From: Petaurus breviceps papuanus
Taxonomy: Eukaryota; Chordata; Mammalia; Diprotodontia; Petauridae
Direction: 5' to 3'
NCBI GenBank assembly: GCA_028583685.1
Contig: JAMXIF010000077.1
Location: forward strand, 11,850,363-11,914,362
DNA: 64,000 nt
Below, one piece after another: positions 21,478 to 33,869 of this stretch. How positions within the stretch are numbered: position 1 is the first letter of the stretch; each line of letters starts with the position of its first letter. A program made the position numbers and the translations under genes. A model generated the notes under the pieces. It saw only the letters and a list, made by a program, of their open reading frames with translations. It made no database searches and was not told the origin of the DNA.

Positions 21478-21768
21478 AAAAAAATGCTATCTACCTCCAT
21501 AGAAGGAGCTGATGAAGTCTGAATACAAATTAAAGTATACTTTCTTTTTCTTGTTTTTTTTTTTTGGGGGGGGGGGTTCTCTGTTCTCTTTTTCAACATG
21601 ACCAATATGGACATGTTTTTCAGGACAGCACATGTATAATCTATACATAAGAACTTACCTTATCAAGAAAGGGAGAGGGAAGGGATAGATGAAATTCAAA
21701 ACCCAACAATTATTTTTAAAATGAAAGTTAAAATTTTTTTATATGTAATTGAGGAAACAAACACATTC
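21478..21768 (+). mobile_element. L1 LINE 3' end (5'-truncated, marsupial type)
   Basis: Only the L1 3' UTR is present: 'aatgctatctacctccatag', 'gctgatgaagtctgaatac', a polypyrimidine stretch with poly-G, 'aacatgaccaatatggaca', 'ctatacataagaacttacct', 'gaaattcaaaaccc' and 'atatgtaattgagg'. Matches the ends at 39125, 29205 and 60400. Confidence 0.8.
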
Positions 21769-22439
21769 TAGAATTTAAGAAAAAAAAAGATATGTTCTTC
21801 TATAGAATATGACATGTTATTTTGTATATTCCCTAATCATACCTTTATTAAATGATATCCTCAATATATGTTATTCTTGCACATTTTTGTTAGTGTAGAA
21901 AATCAGATATATCGATATTTACATGCATGTTTTTTTCTCTATTTTCAGATTTCAGATACTTAGCAAATCCATCTATTGACAAGTATCTTCAAAGATGTTT
22001 TGCTTCCAACAGGGATCTCATCTGTATCAGCTTGCTAGCTAATCATTTCATCATAAATTCCATCAGTGCTATTTTCACTCTTCCACGAAACCTAGTGGAG
22101 ACTGTAAAGTCAGTGTCCAAATGTGGGGGATCTGTTGGTATTGAACGGGAAAAAAGAAAAATGGCCATAAAAAAGCACATAAAGCTCTTTTTAATTAAAA
22201 ATTGGTTACTTCTCTTATAGGTTCATCTTTTCATGCTACTTAGATAATTTAGTTTATTGGGTAGCTTTTCAAATTTTTGTCATCATGCATTTTTTTCCTC
22301 CATCACTTTTTCTTCCTGTTTCATGAGGTAATATTGCTTTTAATCTATTCTCATTCAAACAAATTCTAAATAGTTCCTGTTTTTAGGCACTGCTGTCCTT
22401 GGTTGTTTTGACTTTCTGTTTTGCAAGAACAAATATTTG

Positions 22440-23520
22440 CTGACTGAGGTCGTTGCAATAAGAGGCTGTTATCAAGCACTTACTATACTATACAGTGTAT
22501 GCAAGCTTCTGGGGATACAAAGTTGTGGATTAGTCTTTGCCCTCAGTAACCTCATGCTTTATTGGGAAGAGACCTTTTCCACAGATTTTAATGACATAAA
22601 TTTCATTGAGAGGAGGAAGACATCACATGAAATATAATATATTAACTGAGTCCTAAAAGTAGTTGTGAGTTATATCATGTGGAATTAAATGAATAATATT
22701 CTAAGTATAGAAACACATGAGTACAAAAGTATGAAGCTAGGAGATGGAACACAATGTGTAGGAAACATGAAATGATCCAGTTTTGATTAGAGCTTGAAGC
22801 TGAACATTGAGATCTTGAAAACTTCTTCACAAAAGATTTCGAACCTTTAGGAGTTGATAAGATCAACAAGAAAAAGAGATTCAGGGGATAAGAAGACCCA
22901 AGAAAGTATACCGGCTTAGATTTTAGTAAACTGATGTTATCTTTGATCAAGCAATAGATGAATAGTCCCACAGGTAGTAGGAAAACTAGGAGAGAGAAAT
23001 GTCATGAAAAATTAGAAAGGAGAACATCTATAAAGGAGAGGAGATTGGTCAACAGCATCAAATTCTTTAAATAGATTAAGAAGGATTATGACTGATAAAA
23101 TATTATTGGATTTAATGAATAAATGACTAATGGCAACATTAAAGAGAACAAGCTTAGCAGATTGCTGCAGTCCTAAGTACCATTGCTAGGCATTGAGCAG
23201 GAAATTAGATCTAAGGAAGAGGAACTAATGAGTCTACACACCATTTTTCTTCTGAAGAGTTTGACAGAGAAAGAGAGGAGGGACATAGCATGATAGTTTG
23301 AGGGGGGGATAAGGACCAAGTGAAGAGTGTTTGTAGATTAATTTGTTTTGCTTTTTTGGTTTTTTTGTGTTTGTTTGTTTGTTTTAGGATGGGGAGAACT
23401 GGGAAAGTTTGCATGAAGAAAATGAGCAAGTGGCTAAAAAGGTCAGAAAGAGACAGGGTGATTGAAGGAACAATATCTAAGCAGAGGCTAAAGGAGTTGG
23501 GATGAAGGGCAGGAGTTGAC
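22440..23520 (-). repeat. L2 LINE, 3' and RT-region fragments
   Basis: Antisense L2. The left part (22460-22660) holds 'caagcacttactatactata' and 'tctggggatacaaagttgtg'; the right part (23030-23510) holds 'gattggtcaacagcatcaaa', the antisense of the L2 RT segment encoding (F)DTVDH, and 'cagaggctaaaggagttggg'. A T/G-rich insert lies at about 23335-23390. The ORF is heavily decayed, and several deleted pieces or adjacent copies are possible. Confidence 0.6.
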
Positions 23521-23646
23521 TTTGGCGAAGAAATGGATTTGTTTTGTTTTATTTTATTCTAGTGAATCAGAGAAGAAAAGAATGAAACTGAATGATTTGC
23601 GCATATAGTGACTGTTCTTGGTTCTGTGATGAGAGAGTTTTCAACA

Positions 23647-23731
23647 ATGGATGGATGGACAGATGGATGAATGGATGACAGATGGATGGATGGATCGACA
23701 GATGATGGATAGATGGATGGATGGATGAATG
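23647..23731. repeat. (GATG)n-type microsatellite
   Basis: Impure GATG/GGAT tetranucleotide array with internal GACA variants. Open frames on the minus strand here are translations of this repeat. Confidence 0.95.
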
Positions 23732-24009
23732 AACAAACAAGTGAACACAACTATAAATAAATAAATAAAGGTAGAAGAGGGATATCACACAAATGACCTA
23801 AACATGTCAGTGAAGCATGAGTTCCTCTGAGTCGGAGGGAACAAGAAGGTGAAGATTTATTTGGAAAGAGGAGAGAGAAGGTGGTCTGAAGCCAAAACTA
23901 TGGTGAATATGATGGAGTATATCAGAGAAAAAAGCTGATACTTGGTAATATAAGTATCCAAGTTCTTGTGATGGTGTTTGAATTACAGTATCTCACCTCC
24001 CCTATTCTT

Positions 24010-24560
24010 TTTTAAAATTACCTTATTGTAAGATTTATTTGATTGATTGACTGTTTCCTCCCTCACTTATACAGAAAGTTACCCTTCATGAGAAAAAAAA
24101 TATAAAAGAAAAAGAAATTCAACAAAAACAAAATATTGACCATATATCTAACAGTATATGCAACACTCCATGTTATAATGTTCGGCTTCTATGATGAAAG
24201 GAGGGAAGTGAATTTTCTCAATTCTTCTTCAGGATCAAGTTTATTCAAGAAAGTTATATAGATTTCAGTTTCTTCTTATGGGTGAGTAGAAGGGAGTAGA
24301 TGGGTTACTTGGTAGATGTAATCTCTATTCACATTGAGGCAGACAATGTATATATTATTTTCTTGATTATTATTTCCCTCTATATTGGTTTATATATCAT
24401 AACATGCTTTTAAACATATTCATATTCATTGTTTCTTGTAGCAAAATAAAATCCCATTATATTCATGTACTAAAATGTGTTTAGTTCTTTTCCAATAAAT
24501 GGGAATCTGCTTTGATTCCAGTTTTTCCTAGCACAAGAAAATGTCTAGTTACTCTTTTAT
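24010..24560 (-). repeat. Possible old L1 3' region
   Basis: 'aaataaaatcccattatatt', 'catgtactaaaatgtgttta' and 'tccaataaatgggaatctgc' resemble the antisense of the L1 3' extension seen at 28600-28720 and 59800-59900 ('ggaatggctgg...aaattgtagtat'). Strongly diverged. Confidence 0.35.
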
Positions 24561-26516
24561 TCAAATGAAGTACTTAGCATATAGATAAAGCTACTACATA
24601 GCCCTCAAATCTTTATCTTCTTTTAGTTCTTATTATCTAATATTACGTTACATTATATGTCAACTTTTTCGAAGCTTTTTTAAATTTAATTTGGAGATCT
24701 TGAATTATTCAAATGAAATATTGTTTTAAAATCATTTTTAAAAAGCCCTTTCTTTTCTACATAAATATATTTTCTAAAGTTATTTTTTGACAACATGAAT
24801 TCCAAGTCAAGAGTATGGAGAAGGTCTGAGAGCTAAAAATTAACCCATTTTCTTCTATTGAAAAACAAAAAAAACATACATATAAAAATAAATAACTACA
24901 TACTTATGTGAAAGAAAAGTTTTAGTCTCTGCCTTGTTTATCCCTTGGCTTTCTGGTTTCATCTATAGACACATGCAGTGAATTGGAGAATTGAAGTAAT
25001 TATCTGGATCACTCAATCAAAAAACACTTTCACCTGAAATATCCAGATAATTTATGTCTAAATGGGGTGATTGTTATTTCGATGAGTTATCTCAATTCTC
25101 CACTGAATAGTCCTGTGTGGCATAACAACCATAAGGTGACTGTCCAAAATATAGTGTTTTTTTTTCCTCTGAGCTCTTTTGTTACATCCACGAAATAAGG
25201 ATAATCATTTCTTCTTGCCACTGGATATGCCTGATTTTCATTGCCTACACATGTTCATTTTCTAACATGAAGAAATCTCATTGATTTCCAAAAATGACAG
25301 TTAGATGAAGAAGGCAATGAAGAGTCAGCCAATTGTTTGTAGAGCCTGTTATTGTTGTTTTAATGGAAGAAAATTCTTTTAAAAAACAAAATTCTGCAAA
25401 CATTTTTCCCAAGAAAAGATATGAGAAGACACCCCCACTTATGCTTTTGCAGAAGTGGAAGATGAATTAGAATGATGTGTTTCAAACATTTCAGATTTTT
25501 GGTACATATCGATTCGCTTTTCTGATCTTATTTCTTGTGCTTTTTATTTGCTGTACAATATCATTTGTTAGAGGGTAGCACTTGAAATATTTTATTTTTA
25601 AAAATCAGAGTTGTATACTACTTCTTTCTCATAGGGGGAAAAATAATCCTTTATGGTTTCCTTAATATTCACAACCTGTGTTTGTATCCAACAACCACTT
25701 TATATATGCATCCTTATAATTATGTTTACAAAGGAGTGTCAGAAGGCTGTATGAGGTGAGGACCAAATAGGCAGATTAACTGTGGAGAAGGAAGAGGAGG
25801 ATGATGATAAAGGAGAGGAGAAGAAGGAAAACATAAATGGAAAGAAGGAGAAAGAAAATACAGAAGATGTGAAGTCAATAGTCTTTACTCCAACTTGGGA
25901 AGAACATATTTAGACACCATAATTTGTGGAGATAATACCTATATATTATCCAGAGGAAGGGAATATGATGCTGAAGATTAGGGATTTCAAGGTATACGAG
26001 TAAAGAGAAGGAAATGGGAATGTTTAGCCTTTAGAAGGGAAGGCTATACGAGGGTCAGGGACATGACAGCTGTCTTCAAGAATATGAAGAGCTGTCATGT
26101 GGAAGATGGATTGGACAAGTTTTTTTTTTTTACTCTAGAGGCAAGAACTTGAGTAATGGTAATAAGTTTTAAAGAGACAAATTTATGCTTGATATTAAAA
26201 TAATATTCCAATAATTGGAGCTACCCAGAAATGGAAAGTTTTGGGGAAGGAATAAATAAGCTGTGATCAGAAATCTTCAAATGAAGCTAGGTGACCACTT
26301 GAGTGATATGTCATAGGGGAAACATTGTCATAAATAAGTTTGACTATATAGATAATGAAATTCACTCTAACTGCTCTTCAAATGTGTGTTTCTATGGGGG
26401 AGAATACATTAAAAACAAATGGCCACAAAAGAGAACAGAATGATTTGGTTGGAAAATTTACTTTGTATATAGGGAAAGAGAGAGATCAGGTTAGACGCAG
26501 GTGGTAGTGGGTTTTT
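24561..26516. other. Unannotated AT-rich stretch
   Basis: About 2 kb with no recognised gene or repeat, apart from a purine-rich GGAGGA/GAAGGAGAA tract at about 25785-25860 and a T11 run near 26120. Confidence 0.5.
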
Positions 26517-26521
26517 GAAAT

Positions 26522-27087
26522 TGTAGCAGCAAGCACCCCAGCATCCCCATGATGGCTGCCAACACAGGTTCTTAGATTTGCTTTTCTAAAGGAAAGCAAC
26601 TCAAAATGGGTTAACAATCTTGCATTAATCAATCAAACATATCATTTACCTAGTTCAGGGGGAAAAGTCAGCACCCCAAACTTCACAGTATACAGACAGA
26701 AGTTACAAGTAAAAGTTACAGAGGACAGAGAAACATTTCAAGCAGAAAGCTCTCCAACTGTCTGACCATTACATCCATACCTAGTCACAGTTACCAGAGA
26801 CGGAAGCATCAGCATCTGGGTTTTCAAAGCCAGGGGGCTCAATGGCTGGCCAGAGCCTTGTCTGGCCAAATCACACAACACTTCTCAAAGTGAGCCCAAC
26901 ACAAAGCCTCACATCAGGGTTTATATAGCCTTCTCCTGGATAAAAGAATGTAACAACCCTCTTGACCCACTGCCCAATAAAAAAAGCATTCCCCAAAACC
27001 AAGCCTCCTGCCACTGGCTCCAGGTGCATTTAAGCCTATCAAAGGGCCTAGGGGCAGGGAAGATCTTAAATTCCCCTTCCTATAACA
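26522..27087 (-). mobile_element. Solo LTR of an endogenous retrovirus-like family
   Basis: A 566-bp solo LTR with TG...CA ends on the minus strand, flanked by a perfect 5-bp duplication, gaaat (26517-26521 and 27088-27092). It aligns along its length to the LTR at 43637-44181, by eye with roughly a fifth of positions differing, so the two are old and separate insertions. Parts: U3 promoter with a TATA-like box, a likely R/U5 and a conserved 'tgcttgctgctaca' end. No internal region remains, as expected after LTR-LTR recombination. The 5-bp duplication fits ERV1- or ERV3-like groups better than 6-bp ERV2, but the class is not established. Confidence 0.8.
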
Positions 27088-27917
27088 GAAATCAAGCTAA
27101 AAACTCTGAAATTTAATTTTATATTATATATTAAGCAATTGATTTTTTCTTTTCATGGAATAAAATTTAATCATCACTTCAGTAAAATTAGCTTGGAGGT
27201 GATGTACAGAATAGATAGGAAGAGTCCAGGAAAACTAGTCAGAAGAATCTTGTCAAATCTATGAAATCATTACAACTTGTTATGTATATAAGAGGGGCAA
27301 AGGGGACACTTTTTCCCCTCTATGCCACCTACACACAGTTTGTCAAGTAGGGGGAAATCAGGGTTGTATATTAAATACAAGTTGCTCTTATATATTGGAA
27401 AATGCAAATCATCACACCCACTGACCATATATCAGAACATATAGCATCATCCATAGCTGCTTATGATCTGTGAATCATTCCATAATTTCAGATTAAACCA
27501 GTAACATTGCTGCTTAATGGCAACTTCTGACTTTTTTAATCTGGACATTTGGGGCATTCTAACTCTATTAGACTCTGAGGTTTATATAACTGAAATAATG
27601 ATGAATTGACAAGAATCCCCAATATAAACCGGCTTTATATATTCCCAATATAGACTCAGTGTCCAGGGATGTTCCACCTGCATTTCAGATTTTGATGTGG
27701 AATAGAGAATAAACAATGCATGCATCTTCTCAAGTGAATACTAGAGATAACATACAACTGTGGAGTTTCATTCCTTTATTAGATTATGGAGACAGGTATA
27801 GGCCCTGTCATGTCATTACTATGGGGAACTGCAGAAGAAGGAAATATGTCTACCACTGGTGACTATCATCTTCTTTGCAATGTAGTATCTTCGAGTTTCT
27901 GGGTGCATGATCTAGGT

Positions 27918-29205
27918 ATCAAGGCTGATACTGTAAGCAATCTGGGAGAGCAAGGAATAGTTTATCTGTCAGATTTTTGGAGAAGGGAAGATTTTATGAC
28001 CAAACAAGAGTTAGAGAGCATTATGAAATGCTAAAAGGATAATTTTGATTACATTAAATTGAAAAGTTTCTGTTCAAATAAAGCTAATTTAACCAAAATT
28101 AAGAGGGAAGTGGAAAATTGGGGGAGATTTTTTACAACCAAGTGTCTCTGATAAAGGCCTCATTTCTAAAATATACAGAGAACTGAATCAAATTTATAAT
28201 AATACAAGTCATTTTCCAATTGATAAATAGTTGAAGGTTATGAACAGGCAGTTTTCAGAGGAAGAAATTAAAGATATCTATAAGCATATGAAAAAAATGC
28301 TTATAAATCACTAGTGATTAGAGAAATGCAAAACAAAATAACTCTGAGGTAGCACATCTTATATGTCAGATTGCCTAAGACAACAAAACAGGAAAAAAAT
28401 AAATGCTGGAGGGGTTGTGGAAAATTTGGAACACTAATGCATTGCTGGTGGAGTTGTGAATTGATTAAATCATTCTGGAGAGCAATCTGCAACTATGCCT
28501 AAAGGGCTATAAAGAAGTGCAGACCCTTTGACCCAGAAATACCACTTCTGGGGCTGTATCCCAAAGAGATCATAGAAGTGGGAAGAGACCCCATATGTTC
28601 AAAAATATTTATAGCAACTCTTTTTGTGGTGGTAAAGAATTGGAAATCAGGGGATTCCCAGCAATTGGGGAATGGCTAAACAAGTTGTGGTATATGAATG
28701 TAATAGAATACTGCTGTGTTATAAGAAATAAGGAGCAGACAGACTTCATAATATCTTGGAGAAACTTATATAAACTGATGCTGAGTGAGGAGAGCAGAAC
28801 CAGGAGAACTGTACACAATTACAAGCACATCTTATTGTGAGAACTAACTTTGATAGACTGGGCTCCTCTCAACAATGGAAGGGTAGAAAACAACTACAAA
28901 AGATTCATGATGGTAAGGGATATCCACATCCAGAGAAAGAACTACAGAATCTGCAGATTGAAGCAAAGTATTTGCTCTCTTGTCTGTATTTTCTTTTGTT
29001 TTGTCCCTTCTTTTTCATTGTTCAACCCATTGGTTATAATCCTTCCTTACAACATGACCAATGTTCAACATGAAGGTTTTTGTAGAACTTATATTTGATT
29101 ACATGCTGCTATGGAAAGGAGGGAAAAGGGAAGAAAAGTTGAAACTCAAGAGATGGTGGAACTGAATGTTGTAAACTAAAAGTAAATAAATAAATTTTTA
29201 AAAAA
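27918..29205 (+). mobile_element. L1 LINE, 5'-truncated: end of ORF2 and 3' UTR
   Basis: Starts inside the last part of ORF2, reading 'NLGEQGIVYLSDFWRREDF' and 'MTKQELESIMKC', collinear with the copy at 59140-59250. It continues through the ORF2 C-terminus in broken frames ('gctggaggggttgtggaaaa' is the L1 CWRGCG/G-K-G segment), the 3' extension ('tatttatagcaactcttttt', 'ggggaatggctaaacaagtt') and the 3' UTR ('cactgatgctgagtgaggag'-like, 'aacatgaccaatgttcaaca'), ending in an A/TAAA tail. Contains several stops and frame changes; no reverse transcriptase domain. Confidence 0.8.
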
Positions 29206-29229
29206 TCTGAGTTTCCAGGAAGATCACTG

Positions 29230-29335
29230 AGATGTTAAATGAATTGTCCAAGTTCACTCAACCCATATATGCCATAGTCAGGGTTTGAACCCAAGGTTTC
29301 CTAACTATGTGAGCAGATCTTTATTTATTATTTTG
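29230..29335 (-). repeat. CORE-SINE/MIR fragment
   Basis: 'gtcagggtttgaacccaagg' with 'ttgtccaagttcactcaacc' before it is the antisense of the CORE and B-box regions. It lies between an L1 tail and a microsatellite. Confidence 0.55.
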
Positions 29336-29355
29336 TAGTGACAATTTTTATCTCT

Positions 29356-29376
29356 ATTATCTATCTACCTACCTAC

Positions 29377-29423
<47 letters not shown>

Positions 29424-29433
29424 NNNNNNNNNN

Positions 29434-29491
<58 letters not shown>
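29356..29491. repeat. (CTAT)n microsatellite with an assembly gap
   Basis: CTAT array with a short CTAC variant block at its left end, interrupted by ten Ns at 29424-29433. True length unknown. Confidence 0.97.
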
Positions 29492-30149
29492 CCATATACT
29501 GACCATCTATCCATTTATCAACTACCCTCTCTATCGATCTATGTCAGTCTCTCTACTCTGTATTTGTATATCTATAATTATTGAAGAGTGACATAGATAA
29601 ATTAAGATTAAAATAGTTAAAGTCTTAGATAGTTGTAAAACCATCCAATGATAAAGAGAGCTTGAATATACGAAAATGAGAAATAAAGTTGGGCCCTTAT
29701 AGCACTTTGTCAAGTACTATTTGGCTATGTTTAGAGTTACAGGAATTTAATCCCCAATCTACTTCCAAACATAAAATAAATATATGCTTGATTCTTTGCA
29801 TTTATAGCTCTTCAAAAATTTGTTTTAGAAAGTCTTTCTTTGATTCTTTAGAACTTGGAATGACTCTAATTGTTAGGAATATTGTTTGCTCATTATATAA
29901 AATCTAAATTTGTCTCTGTAAACCACAGACTTTTAGAGTTAGAAGGTACCACAGAGGTCATCTAGTTCAACTAATACCTGCAAAGTTATACTTACTGTAC
30001 AATATCTTGAAAGTGATTCTCTAGCCTCTACAGAAAGATATTTGTAATGACAGGGAAGCCATTACTGTTTAAGGATGTCCATTCCAGACTGTTAGGAAGG
30101 TGGCAGTTCAAGTTGTGGTTATGGTTGTGATTGTGGTTGTGGTTGTTCT

Positions 30150-30700
30150 TGGGGGTAGTTGTAATGATTGCTAGACTTGAAGTGAGGAAGCCCTGTGTTT
30201 CAATCATACTTCAATAATTTATTTTATTATTATTTTTTAAAGCAATCGGGGTTAAGTAACTTGCTCAAGGTTACATGGCCAGTTATTTCTGGTGTGTGGT
30301 GCTGAGTATCTGAGCCTGGATTTGATCCAGGTCATCCCAACACTGGAGCCAGTGCTCTTACTTGCTGAGCCACCTGGACGCCCCTAAGCAATTGGGGTTA
30401 AGTAGCTTGCTCAAGGTTACACGGCCATGTGTTTCTGGGTGGGTGCTAAGTGTGTGAGCCCGGCATTCAATTTCCAGGTCATCCTGACACTGTAGTCAGT
30501 GCTCCTACTCGCTGTGCTACCTGGCAGCCCCAATAATTTATTTTCTATATGATCGTGGGTAAGTCATATAAAATGCCTTAATCTTAGTTTCCTTGCTTAT
30601 AAAATAGAGCTAACAGCATCCAACTTACATGCTTATTTTAAGGATGAAATGAGAAAACTTAAGGTACTTTTTAAATTTCAAAGTGCAATATAAATGTTTA
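30150..30700 (+). repeat. CORE-SINE/MIR interrupted by a two-unit SINE
   Basis: The left part (about 30150-30225: 'gctagacttgaagtgaggaa', 'gccctgtgtttcaatcatac') continues after the insertion (30531-30700: 'gatcgtgggtaagtcatata', 'tcttagtttccttgcttat', 'caatataaatgtttactatt'). The inserted SINE occupies 30226-30530, so this CORE-SINE is the older element. Confidence 0.65.
30226..30530 (-). repeat. Complete two-unit tRNA-derived SINE (A-B)
   Basis: A 305-bp insertion with a perfect 14-bp target-site duplication, caataatttatttt (30212-30225 and 30531-30544). On the minus strand: unit A (about 30530-30385, starting ggggctgccaggtagcac), then unit B (about 30384-30242; ggcgtccaggtggctcagca start, 'cagatactcagcaccacac'), then an A/T-rich tail. 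Both units end with the CORE-like 'acttaaccccaattgctt'-type segment. The single duplication around the pair shows that A and B moved together. Confidence 0.85.
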
Positions 30701-31267
30701 CTATTATCGTAATCATTGTTGTTATTACTTTGTTTGAATTTTGTTTTTCCATTGTCTTTGCAAATTCTACCCATTTTTTTCTGATTCTTTCCTCTGAGAA
30801 AAGCAAATAAACAATGTGTAATCCCTCCTCCACAATACAGATTTTCTGAAATTTGACACTTATTATACCAAGTCTCTTCCTCTGAGTCTTCTCTCTAAAC
30901 ATTAAAAATTTCCAGTTCCTTCAATTTATGCTCATTCGGAAAAATCTCAAAGACCATCATCATTTAGTTCCTCTCCTAAAATGAAGCAAGAATTGAATGC
31001 TATACTTCACATGTGTCCTGACTGAAGTTGGATACAGTTGTTTTATAGAGATTCAATAGTCTTCTCAACATAAGTTAATGTAGCTGTGTCTCATTGGTGA
31101 AATGGGAATAGAGGTATAACATATGTCCTCTTGTTCTATAGTCCTTTTCCACCTAATTGGGTAATCTTAATCAAGCAAATTTAACTTTTGAAACCTCAAT
31201 TTCCAAACTTGTAAATCAGGGATATTATTAATTATAATTTTGGTCTTGAGTGAAGTGAGGAAAACTT

Positions 31268-31440
31268 TCTGTGGAGCATAAGATTAGAGTTGGAAAAATC
31301 CCCAGTAGCCACCTAGTTTGATTTGCTTATTTTATAGATATGGACGAAGAGGCCCAGGGAAATTAAGTGACTTCTAATAGATTACATAGTATATATCCAA
31401 GGCAGGATTAGAACTCAGGTCAGCTGACTCCAAGCAACGT
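31268..31440 (-). repeat. CORE-SINE/MIR-related remnant
   Basis: 'gagttggaaaaatccccagt', 'aattaagtgacttctaatag', 'gcaggattagaactcaggtc' and 'agctgactccaagc' are the antisense of a CORE-SINE or MIR-related repeat. Confidence 0.55.
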
Positions 31441-31508
31441 GACAAGATATATATATTTTTTATGATAATAGTATTACTCTTGCATCCCTAAAGGACTTCT
31501 GGTGTATT

Positions 31509-31600
31509 TACACATACGCACACACAAGTATATATGCATAGGGTTATATGTATATATGTATGTTTATATGTGTGTGTGTACACACACATACATATATGTT
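31509..31600. repeat. Alternating purine/pyrimidine (CA/TA/TG) tract
   Basis: A CA-rich block, then TATATG repeats, then TGTG followed by CACA. The last part is self-complementary (tgtgtgtgtgtacacacaca) and could extrude as a hairpin. Confidence 0.8.
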
Positions 31601-32734
31601 CAGGGGGGAGGGCATTTATGAATTCAGTTAATTAACCTTCCTTGTTAACTTTTCAATGATTGTCCATACTGATCATAGTTTACAAAAAAATATTTTTTAA
31701 TCAAGTATGAAATTGTCAAAACTATTCTTCTATGGGTTGTGTTCTCTTTTGCTTATGACATAATTCCACCGTTGGTGTCAACCAGAGTAACTTCATGCAT
31801 TCAAGTCATATGAATAGCAGAATTGTGGGTATTTCTTTGACCTAAGGATTTCCCTCTTCTCACTCCCTTTATACTTCATTTAGCATTCCCCCTTCAGGCT
31901 GACTCTAAGTCAACTTTTCCTTTTGCCTTCTTTTCTCTTTCTCAGAACAATATCAGCTTTCTCTAAAGCTTTGCAAATGGTATTGAGGTCCTACAGGCCA
32001 AATATTTTTATCCCTTTCAGTTCTATTTTCCCTACTTCCATTCTTAGGTTTCTACTTAAAAAGAAAGGAAGAAAAAGTTATATTTGGGAGAAAGATGAAA
32101 GTGACTCAGGGTGGGCATAGAGAAGACTATGGAAATAAACCAAAATTTAGCATTTCTATAGAAAGATGTCTTTGCAAATCAAACTGAAATAGGACAATTA
32201 TTCATTGAAGTTAATTTTACTTCATTTTATGAATTTTCAAAGCAATGGTTTTAAATGAATGTGTACAGTATAATATAATATATGCATGAATGGTCTACTC
32301 AGTATGCCTCCTGGGTCTATTACTTAGTAAATGAAGCAAAAATAAAAATCTCTGTTAGAGCTAAACTATAGAGTTACTTGTAAGCATACAGTCTGAAGAA
32401 TTAGCCTCTTATTACAATTGAATGGAAAATGTCATTGCTGTTCCTAATGTTTGCAAAAGATTACTATTTCCTATTAAAACATCCAAAGATTTACATAATT
32501 TTTCATATGTTCACCTTCATATATTAGTATCAGAAAATTCAAAATGTTTCTATAAACAAAGATTTTTTTCCCCCAAGCAGGATGGATAATTGCAAAATTC
32601 ATTTTGATAAAGGGCTAAACAGGGCACCTATGAATTTAATGGGGATAAATTCCTCAGTGTATTTCATCTACTGGAAGAAACCACAATGTTTAAATAATGT
32701 AGGCCCCAAATGAATGATAGCTTTTAAGTGCAGG
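31601..32734. other. Unannotated stretch
   Basis: No gene or repeat recognised; AT-rich, with short unremarkable open frames only. Confidence 0.45.
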
Positions 32735-32880
32735 TGTTTGGGTACCAGAAGGAAACTAGATTTAGAGTCAGAATGCATGAACTTGAATCTTGGTATTTCC
32801 ACTTACAATTTATGTGACTTAGAGTTTCTTCTCTTCTCTGATAACTAAAGTTAGCTGTCAAAGGAAAGAGATGAACCAAG
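32735..32880 (+). repeat. CORE-SINE/MIR
   Basis: 'gatttagagtcagaatgcat', 'gaacttgaatcttggtattt' and 'caatttatgtgacttagagt' follow CORE-SINE order. Confidence 0.6.
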
Positions 32881-33869
32881 TAGGAACAAAACTAAGATGC
32901 CACCTTGATAAATTGGAGGTTGAATATAAGAACACAACTCACAAGGCCAAGTTTTTTTTAATATGTATCAAATAAAATAAAAGAAAAAAAACTGTTGATG
33001 TTTATGCTGAAAAAGAGGGGATTCAGGATTGGTGGGGGAGGTCCAGAGAGCTGGTTTCAAGTAAACTAATGGGATGTAGAAAAGTAATTATATATTTATT
33101 TCTTGGCCCTAGACATCAGAAGTACAAGAAATGGGAAGAAGTTACAAAAAAGCTTTATGTTAGGGGAGAAAAAACCTTCCTAAGAACAGAGACTATGTAA
33201 AAATAGAATTGACTGCCACTTATCTCTCACTGGAATTCTGCAAGCAGAAGTTTCAGTGATCACTTCTTGGGTACATTAGAGTGAGAATTATCCAGATTAA
33301 AGTGCCACTTCTGATAATAAATTGACATTTTCTTTGCTGATTTGATTACACTTAGCTCATTTATTTGTTATTCCAGTCAAAATGCTGAATTTTGGTGAAA
33401 GTTATTTGTGTGAAAAAAATTCAGAAGAACACAGTGAATTTTATTGCAGAAATGTGAGGTCAGGAAACTAGGCTGGTCAGTAAAGTTGAACATGTATAAA
33501 GGATAACAGATGGACAGTTCCCAAAGCTGCAATGACACCATGATTCTACAAAATGTAGTAAGACATAGAAGTGAGTGGACTGCCAGTGGATCTTCTAGAA
33601 TATGGACAAGAATCAGAGTATAAAAGTGTCCCTTCATCAACTTATTCAAAGAGTTTTGAGGGAGCTAAATTAGGGAAAAAAAGACATTCACATGATAACT
33701 TGGTTGTATATTTGGAGGGAAGAACAAATTATACAGGATAGATTTTCAGGTTCATGTGCAATCACCTTTTTTGTTGTACCATGTTATGGAAATACTTTGG
33801 TTTGCTAAATTGAAAATGAATATCCTTTAAAAAAGAGGAAAAAAGAATCGATTATAAGTAGAAACTTAT

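Noticed and set aside
23647-23731. Regularly spaced short repeats that might suggest a CRISPR-like array
   Set aside because: Pure tetranucleotide microsatellite with no spacers, in a mammalian genome.
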